This document shows, one piece after another, positions 34,437 through 43,500 of a stretch of 45,258 bases of DNA; the first letter of the stretch is position 1; every line of letters starts with the position of its first letter. The position numbers and the translations under genes are program-made. Location: the NCBI GenBank assembly GCA_964592815.1, contig CAZQGE010000006.1, positions 1 to 45,258 on the forward strand. Direction: 5' to 3'. The notes under the pieces are model-generated. The model worked only from the letters and a program-made list of their open reading frames with translations, was not told where the DNA came from and did no database searches. This DNA comes from CAZQGE01 sp964592815 (GTDB taxonomy: Bacteria > Bacillota > Clostridia > Christensenellales > CAG-917).

Positions 34437-34465
34437 TTGACTTTGAGTGTATTGTGCGTTAAGAT
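34437..34465 (+). promoter_or_regulatory. Probable promoter of the giant lipoprotein gene
   Basis: TTGACT (34437-34442), 17-nt spacer, TAAGAT (34460-34465), giving a leader of about 50 nt. Confidence 0.5.
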
Positions 34466-34489
34466 ACTAGCGTATATTATTCTATGCAC

Positions 34490-34508
34490 GCATACGACGC
34501 GCGTATGC
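34490..34508 (+). promoter_or_regulatory. Hairpin in the leader, just before the ribosome site
   Basis: GCATACG (34490-34496) pairs with CGTATGC (34502-34508) around a 5-nt loop; AGGAGGA follows at 34514-34520. It could be an operator or an mRNA stem that affects translation. Confidence 0.4.
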
Positions 34509-34524
34509 AAGGCAGGAGGAAATT

Positions 34525-37500
34525 ATGAAGAGACTCAAATTCGCGCTACTTATCATCTTGGTCGTTTGCCTCGTCGGGGGTATGGTTGCTTGCAACACAA
34601 ACACCACAGTCCCCGGTTCTGGCTCAATGCCAGAGTTGCCAAATGACAAACCAGTTATCGATGTGCCTGAAAACACGGAGATAGTTAGTTCGTTGACGGC
34701 TTGGCAAATGTTCAAAGACGCTGCCGTGAAAAGAGGAGAAGTCCTTGACTCACGAACAAGATATTTGAACTTTGACACGAAGTTTTTGCTTAACGGCGAA
34801 AAGGATAACAAGGGAAATCCTATCGCTATAAGAGTTGCAGGAAGCATTGACACGTTAAGCGACAGAAATACGTCGTTTTTGATGGAGTTCAGGCAAGGCG
34901 CAACTGCTGAAAGCAATGAAACAACACCTCTTGCGGGTTTATATTATTACAATCCCAACCCCGCTGACGCAAACTCTGATAGCGTGTTGGTTCTTGATAT
35001 GGCACAAGTTGGCGGTGGACGACACCTCTTCAAAACTTCCGACATTGATATTTCCAAAATCGCTAAGGTTTTGAACTCGGTTTTATCCAAAATTAACGGT
35101 TCATCCTTGCTTTTTGAGAAACTTATCGGATTGAATATCAGCGATTTGATACCAAACACGTTGAATTTGTCTCTTGAAGACTTGATTGTCAAATACATAC
35201 TCGGCGTAAACCAAGCCACCGTTGCGGATTTGGGTGGCGGTATTAAGGAAATTAGAATTCCTTGCGATATGACTCTTTTGACCGCCCTTCTTCCAATCGT
35301 TGGAGGACTTATCCCCGTGGATATCTCAAACCTCATCGACAGAGTTCTTGGTATAAACCTTCAAAAACTCAGCGCGTTGTCGAATATGGCTCTCTACCTT
35401 GTCGCAGAAGTTGATAATGGCCAATTGTCAGGACTTTCCTCCACCTTTGACATAAACCTTAACTCCTACAACAAACCTGCCGTACAAGAAAAATTTGGAA
35501 CTTTCAAAAAAGATTACTCTTTCAAATATGACCGTGAAAACGCAAAATTGGATGTTACGGGCGTTCCTAATATCGACGTTAAAAAACTTTTAGAAGATAA
35601 AAACGTAAATTTGGACGAACTTGACCAATATTCAATTTTGACTTTTGATATGTCTATCGGCGCAAAAATCAACACCGCCGAAAGGACTTTAACTCTTCAA
35701 AATATTTCAAATTCGTTTGGCAATATCATTACAAACCTTTTGGGTGAACTTGTGTTGCCTGAAAGCTCGCTTTGGGGCAAGGTTATAAACCTTACGGGCA
35801 ACAACGAGTATAACATTGGCATTTTCCTCAGAGGAAAAATAAGTATGCGTCACGATGAAGACACAAAACTTCAAGTTGAAATTCGTGACAGTCAAGACCC
35901 AAGCTCTAAGTTGCGAGCAGGTGCATATTATCAAAACAAAACTTTGTTTATTGACGGCTCCGGCTTGTTGGGACAAACTGCCAAGTTCAAACTTGACATA
36001 AACCTCAACCAAATTTTGCGTGACGCAATTGACGGCGTTGTCCAAAAATTGGGTGCAACGCTTGAAAAGATAGATAAGGCAAGCCTTGCCGAAATCATTG
36101 GTATGGTTGCTGGGTTAATTGGTGGTTCGGGCACGTCTGCTACTGAAAAAGAGCAACTAAAAAAAGCATACGCAGAAAGTGCTAAAAACGGCTATACGGA
36201 ATACCAAAACGCATTGGCAAACGGCACAATCGTTCAAAGTTATTTGAATGGCGCGACCGCTGGCGATAATATGCTTACAAACGTTGTCAGCTTGATAAAT
36301 CAAATTCTTGACAACGTAACAATTTTGAAAGAAGAAAACGCATTCGGTATGGGCATCAAAGAAATTCGTTTGAGCGTTACCGAAGAAATTATAAAACAAA
36401 TAAAAGCACTCATTTTCAAAGACAATTTGGCGGGTGGAGATATTCCACTTGCCGGTGTTGAATTGATTTATCAAAACGGCGGTTTCGGTGAGGCCAAAAA
36501 CATTGGGTTAGACGTTGCTCTTGGCAAATCTAAAAACGATGTTATTATAAGTGCAGGATTAGACTTAAACTTCAAGTTTGGTTCTGCCGATTTCACTAAT
36601 TTCGTACCCGATGATAGCTTCAAAAAACTTAGCATTTTGGACGGAAAACTTGATTTAAGCAATATGGCGTTGAATGTCAACACCAAAATTGCGCTTGACC
36701 TCTCTACTTTGCCGAGCAAACTTGCTGAAGTAAATATTAAGGCATTTGACAAACTCGTTTTGAGTTTGTTGGTTGAACTTCAAAAAATTGACGTCAACGT
36801 GGAATTGTTTATTGGTGCAAACTTAGATTTATCTGACGGACTTAATTCCATTTTGAATTCAAATATCAAAATTGCGTTGTCATCAAAGGGTGTTGAAAGA
36901 CTTAGCCTCATTTTGAAAGACCAAGTTCTCTACGTAAATACGGAACTTTTGGGCATAGGCAAAATGTCTGTAAACTTGAAACCTATTTTGGCAAAATTGC
37001 TCAATAAAGGCACGTCTGCTTCGGACAATGCGCTTAGCACGGCTGACGCGGCTTTTGATGCAAACGCATACTTTGTCGCTGTTGACGGAACGTACAAATA
37101 TGTTATTGCAAGCAACAAATTCGTTAAACTCTCAACAACTGAATTGAAACCTGTAAACCAAGGTGGTTACAGCGGCGACCGCTATTCATCTGGCGGACAA
37201 ATGACAAGATACACTTTCCGTGAAGACGCAATGGGCGGAACGCTTGGCTTCAAAGACGGTCAATTCTTTGTATTGGGCGACCCTTCTTATACAGGCAAGA
37301 AGTATTCACCGTTTATTGACGACAAAAAAGGCGATTACGTCAAAGTTTACAGCGCAACTGGATTTGTCTATAAAAATATTGATGCAATTACGCTTCAAGA
37401 TAGACAAAATGCAAACCTCCATTACGCTTTGAGCAAATTTACAAGTGACTCTAAAAAGGGTAAATATAAGTTTGATACGGACAAATACGTTCTTATGACA

Positions 37501-40500
37501 GACGCTGAACTTTCAACGTATAAAGGTGAGCGTTTCTCAATTTCAAGTGATAGATTTGAGGGCAGATACGTAAACGTTAAAGACGCCAACAACAACTCAT
37601 ACTACAAGGACCTCCTTGCAATTACCGACGCAGAAAGACTTACTGCAACAAAAGACAGCACAGCAAGCACTATTGCGCTTATCGGTGCGCTTATAGGTGG
37701 CATCAACCTTAACCATAATGGTTTGGAAGTGTTGTTTGCAACAAACTTTATCAATGAACTTTTGAACGCTTTGAACGTTGGCGAAATAGTTGAAATTGCT
37801 TTGACGCAAGGCGACACAAGCGGTGGAATTAAACTGACGTTGGAAGACGGCTTAGATTTGACAAAACTCAAACTTAAAGCATACGTTGGTATTGGCGGAG
37901 TAGCCGACTTAGGACTTACAATAAACGGAATTAACAGTTCACCTGCACAAATCTACGTGCCGGACGGCGAGCTTAACTCATACGTTAACTACCTCAACAA
38001 CCCAAATATTTACTTGGCTTTTGTCGGTGGTTTTGAACTTAATGCAAACACGGGTTCTGTACCTATTGAAGGCGCAGGAACAATTACAATATCTGAAGAC
38101 CTCAATTTTGGATTTAACCTCAATTTTGCGGCTAACTTGGACTTGAAACCTATCGTTGATTATTTGATGGGTGTGACAAACATTATTACATACTCAAACA
38201 ACACTCAACTTTTGCTTGAAATTGTCAAAAATAAGTGGGTTGGAGAAAAGGGCAACGGTAAATATGTCAAAGACAAAACTTTGATTGGACTTTACTATGT
38301 CGGCGGAACACTTTATGTTGACGGTGCCGCTATTGGCATTGAAAAATTCAGCATTCAAATTGACATTATGGAGTTGATTCTTCAACTTATCTTGAAGAAT
38401 ACCGACATCAAGGTCAACGGAAACAATACGGCGCAAATTGCCGCAGATACAACAGCAGACCCTGTAAAGACAACTTTGCAGTTGGCTGCCATTTTATCTT
38501 CTAAAAAACTCACAATTGAAATTGTCAAGGGCTTGGAAGAACTTTTGTTCAACCTTGCAAAAATCGACGCGGCTATAATTGACGCATCGTTGGAATTGTG
38601 CTGGGATGCTATCAACAAAGTCGACAAAATTTATAAGGGCGAAAGATATGCTTTTGCCGACAATAAATATTCGGTTAATGAAGAAGGTACATATAAGAAT
38701 ATAGTATATAAGAAAATTGCAACTGGCGAAACATACGACGGACCTAAGTTTAATTTGGTAAACGGTCAGTTTGTTTATGATGCAGTAGGCATTTACAAGA
38801 ACGTAGCATTCACCAAGTTTGTCGGTGAATATACAGGACAAAAATATGCGTTTGACACGGCAACTGGAAAGTTTACGGCAAGCGAAACTGGCGAGTATAA
38901 AAAGGTGTTTGACTATGAAAACGAAGGTTTTGTTCAACTCACCGAAGATGAAGCCAGAAAAGATACGGACGTTATTAGAGCAAACGTCAAAGTAAGTGAA
39001 GCATCTGCAAGCGAAACTGGCAGCGGTGTAATTTACGTAAAAGATATAATGCTCAAAATTTCTCCGTATTCAACTCAAGTCAAAGCGGGAGACCAAACTT
39101 TGCTTGAATTTGTAACTGCAAGCAGTTCCGAATATGACAATATCAAATTGTTGGATGAAAAAGGCGATTTAGCTATTGACCACTTGTTTGTTGAATTGGG
39201 AGGAAAAATCTCAATGAGCGCAGCTGGCAACGGCGAAACTTGGACAATCGGACAATGGATTACAACTTTCTTGGAAGGCAAAAACGCTGCAGCCACCAAA
39301 CCTGAAGACAAAATTGACCAATCTGTAATTGATATGGTTAAACGTTTGGCAATTCAATACGACATCAACTTGCCAGTTTCTGAGGAACTTACATTCCGTT
39401 TGGCACTTCTTGCTAGACTTAATCCAAACGAAAAAATTGATATTACGGATAACGCAGTTTTCGTAAAACTTGACAAAAACAACGCAAACACCATAAAACT
39501 TTATGCTGAAAGCGAATGTTTTGTAAAACAAGGCAACAAGTTTGTTGCTTTGACTGCTGAACAAATTGCAAAACCAGATACAATTACTGGCGATACCTAT
39601 GCCAAAGTTTATCAATCTGGCAAAGGTGTCAACAAATTTGTAGCATATAAACCTACTGAAATTGAAAAATTCACCAAAGATTCAGTGGCTTACGTGCCAG
39701 ATTACGTAACAATCAACGGTGTAAATCAACTTGTTTACCGCAAGTTGTCTTCAACCGAAGTTATGCTTTATCAAAACAAAACTAAGTCAGGCGCGCTTTA
39801 TAAAAAGGATATGAACCTTGATATAAGCTATATCCTTTCACACTCCGATATTTCTTTAAGTATCAGTTCTAGAAGCGGTAACTTGTTGTCAATTTACGTA
39901 GTTTATTCAGGCAACAAAGCTGGCGCACCACAAAGCACTCTTTACGTAGCTTTGGGCAAAGACTTCAAACTTTCTATCGGCGGAATTGACTTGGGCAGCT
40001 TGTTTGGTTCAGTAAGTGGTGTTGCCGACAACATAACAACTTCTGGTACAGGCGGTTCAGCAGCAGATGAAACACCTATTGTTAACGATGCGTATATGGT
40101 TTATCCATACGGCGCAGAACCTCCGGCCGCTGCCACAGAACAAAGCACTTTGCAAAAAGTTTTGAACTTACTTGGAAGCGCATTCTATTCAATTAAAGTT
40201 GATATGAGCGGTGTCAAACTTAACTTTGCCGCTGGTCTTATCGTTTCAATTTTGCAAACATTCACCAAATATACGGTAGATGCGAACAACTTTGTCAAAC
40301 TTAATCCTGAAAAATCGTATTTGCAACTTGATTGGACCGATGGCATAAAACTTGATTTATCTTTAGGTGTTGACCCGTTGCAAATTGGCATTGGCTTGTA
40401 CAAGTTCTCATTGGATATGGGTTCAGGTTCTTCAGTTTTGCCTGAAAACTTCGACAAAACACAATATCTTAGTGCAACAAACTTGACTTCATTGTCATTT

Positions 40501-43500
40501 GATATGACTTTGGACTTGAATTTGGAAGTATATAAAAATGAAATTAAAATCCAAAAATTCTTAGAGAAATTTATTGGTGAGATGGCACTTAATTTTGGCA
40601 TCAATATCTCTGAAAATATTATCCTCAATTTGGAATTGAACATAGCTGGTACAATAAATCTTGAAAGCCCCGATAAAACTTCGTTTATGCTCCGTTTCTG
40701 GGATACGAATGCACAAAAGACGGCATTTGCAATCTATGTTAAGGGCAAAGATGTTTATATGGACGGCGGTACTTTGGGCGGTGCAAGAACTCATATGGTA
40801 GACCCCGACCTTACGGCGGGCATCGTTTCTTCCTTAAAACAGCTTATTACAGGTAGTACTGCAGTTGACAACGCTCAATCTGCGGCAGAAACATTTGTGC
40901 CTGTTAAACAAGAGGACTTGATGAAAGTCATCATCAGCTTGGCAAAGAATAACCTTAGCATTCATATTGCCGAAAATGTTCTCGCTGGCATAATCTCTAT
41001 GATTGTCGGCACTAAATATGACGAACTTACGGCAAAAGAAATGGAGACTTATACTGGTCAAAGATATGCTTACAATGATACCACCAAAGTATATTCTCCC
41101 GACCCAAACGGAAACTTCAAGAAACTTGACATAATGGAAATCTTCTCAAACTTAGGTTTGGACGCAAGCATTGATGTCAACGTTGACTTTGGAGCTCCTG
41201 GTTTTGGACTTAAAATCAATACAAACGTTGCAAGCATTGGCATTTCACTTGCAAAAGTAGATTTGTCAACTGTTGCAAATGAAAACGTTGCAAATCAAAT
41301 TCAACAACATTTGAGTTATGTTATGCTTTCCGACAAGGAAATTGCTGGCGGCGCAGTCGGAACACACCGTTACGACAAGACAACTCAAACTTACGTAGCA
41401 GACCCAGCTGGTCGCTTTGTTGTTGCCGTATCTTACAAAAAACTTTCACAGGCTGAAATTGATGCTGGTGAAGGCACTCACAAATACGACGATATAAGAA
41501 ATGTTTACGTTCCAGTTGTTGCGCCTGAAAAAGGTGACTATAAAGCCGTACCTACTCCTGGCGCACAATATTTGGAAATTCCAAACACAGGAACTATAAA
41601 CTTTGGCACGGAAATTATTATCGGCTACGGCATAACCTCAACTTATATGCTGGTTGACGCAAGCGTTGCTGCAAACTATGCAACAAGCGAACGTTTCAGC
41701 AAGCGTGAAAGCGATGGCAAGTATATTCAAGACCCCAACGGATTGTACGTACGTCAACCTGCAAAACTTGACGGACTTATTGACGGTTTGTTCAAGATGC
41801 TTGACAAAGACTTGGATAAGTTGCTTTACGGTATGTTCTCAGACGGCACAATCGTCTATGAAAACGAGGAACTTGCTGGCATTCAAAACAAAGTGGACAA
41901 AGTCAAATATTTGCTTAACAAATTGTCGTTGCAAGTTATGTTCAAAGATGCAATCAACAGCGATATTGTTATGTCAATAAACGGCAGCGTCAACTTGGCA
42001 AAATTAGGCTTTGGCGGAACAAGCGGTATATCATTTGAAAGAGACTTTGAACTTGTTGAAATGCTTAAAGCAATCAAACTTGCAATTAGACTTATTTTCA
42101 ACCGTGGACAAGCAAATGAAACAACAATCGGAGTTTATCTTTCTGACGGAAATCTCTATATTGACGGTGGCACTTTCTTTGGTGAAAATGCAACAACAGG
42201 CAATCCTAAATTTAGATTGAAACTTGAACTTGCTACTTTGCTTAAAACCTTTGGTTTGGTAAGCGACAACGCACAAATTGCGGGTGGCGGAACAGACTTC
42301 AGCGGTTACGATAAAGTCGAAACCGGCGCAGAAAAGACTGACAAAACTCTTAAAAAAGTTACAGACGTTCTTAACGCACTCATCAAAACCGTAACTTTTA
42401 AGATTACTCCTGCCGCTATTGTTGGATACAATCGTTGGGACGCAATAAATATTGTGTTTAACAGCGATATGTTTGAACAACTTTTGAAAGTTTTCTTCCC
42501 TGAAAACTTGGGCGCAGAAGTCAAAGATAACTATTACGAAAAGAATAGCAATCCTTATAAGCAAGTCCAACCTGGCACTTCACCCTCTTTCGGCGTTAAA
42601 TATTATGGTGTCAAGTTCAACGATATTGAACTTAACCAAGCACAAGTCGGTGACTTTATCGGTCAAGGTACTTATAAGGGTGACATATACGTTTTGGGAA
42701 CTACTACCTTGGTTGCTGCTGGCACAGAATATAATGCAAGCGTTAAATATTGCAGAAAACAAACTCAATATTTTGCATTGAACGCTGAACAACTCGGTTC
42801 AGACTTTGGTGTTGGAACTTATAAAGGCACGGTGTTCTATCTTGACGAATATGTAAAATCAACAGACATCGTCGTTGACGCAAACAAGACTTATTATGGA
42901 AAAACTGTTTCTTACAAACAATTATCCACAGCAGAAGTTGGCGAATTTATCGGCGGCGGAACGTATAAGGGTGTTATATATAATATAGTAAGTGATAATA
43001 ATACCAAATATTACGTACCTGTTACAGTCGGTACAGCAACTGTAAAAGACACAGCATACTTTATGCAAGTTGTTGAATTCAAAATACTCAGACACGAAAT
43101 AGAATTGTCAGACACAACTCTTGATTTGGAAGCTGGAACAAGCGGTTTGTTTATAGTTTTTGAAGACCAAGAATATGACGGTAGAGCAAGTTTGCAATTA
43201 CGCTTGAACTTTGTTGACAGCGTAAACATTAAACTTGCCTTGACAACTGGTATCAATTTGGACGCAAACGATGCAATCGAAAAAATTATGCCAGTCTTTG
43301 ACGGTTCATTCATTTCATTTGAAACCTATCTTAGCCATATCCTTGATTTGGCAAACGGATTTGTAAAAGAATATTACAACTTTACAGCAAACGAAGTCGA
43401 ACTTTATACATTCTCACAAAGCGATAAGGGCGCATATATTTATGACGCTCAAAACGACAAGTACCGCAGAATGGTTAAGAGTGATAACGCAGCGGCTGCA

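Noticed and set aside
42031..42570. 179-codon minus-strand frame, and many others between 34.5 and 45.2 kb
   Set aside because: All are opposite or out of frame with the single long lipoprotein frame and are Cys/Phe/Ile-rich shadows of its codon usage.
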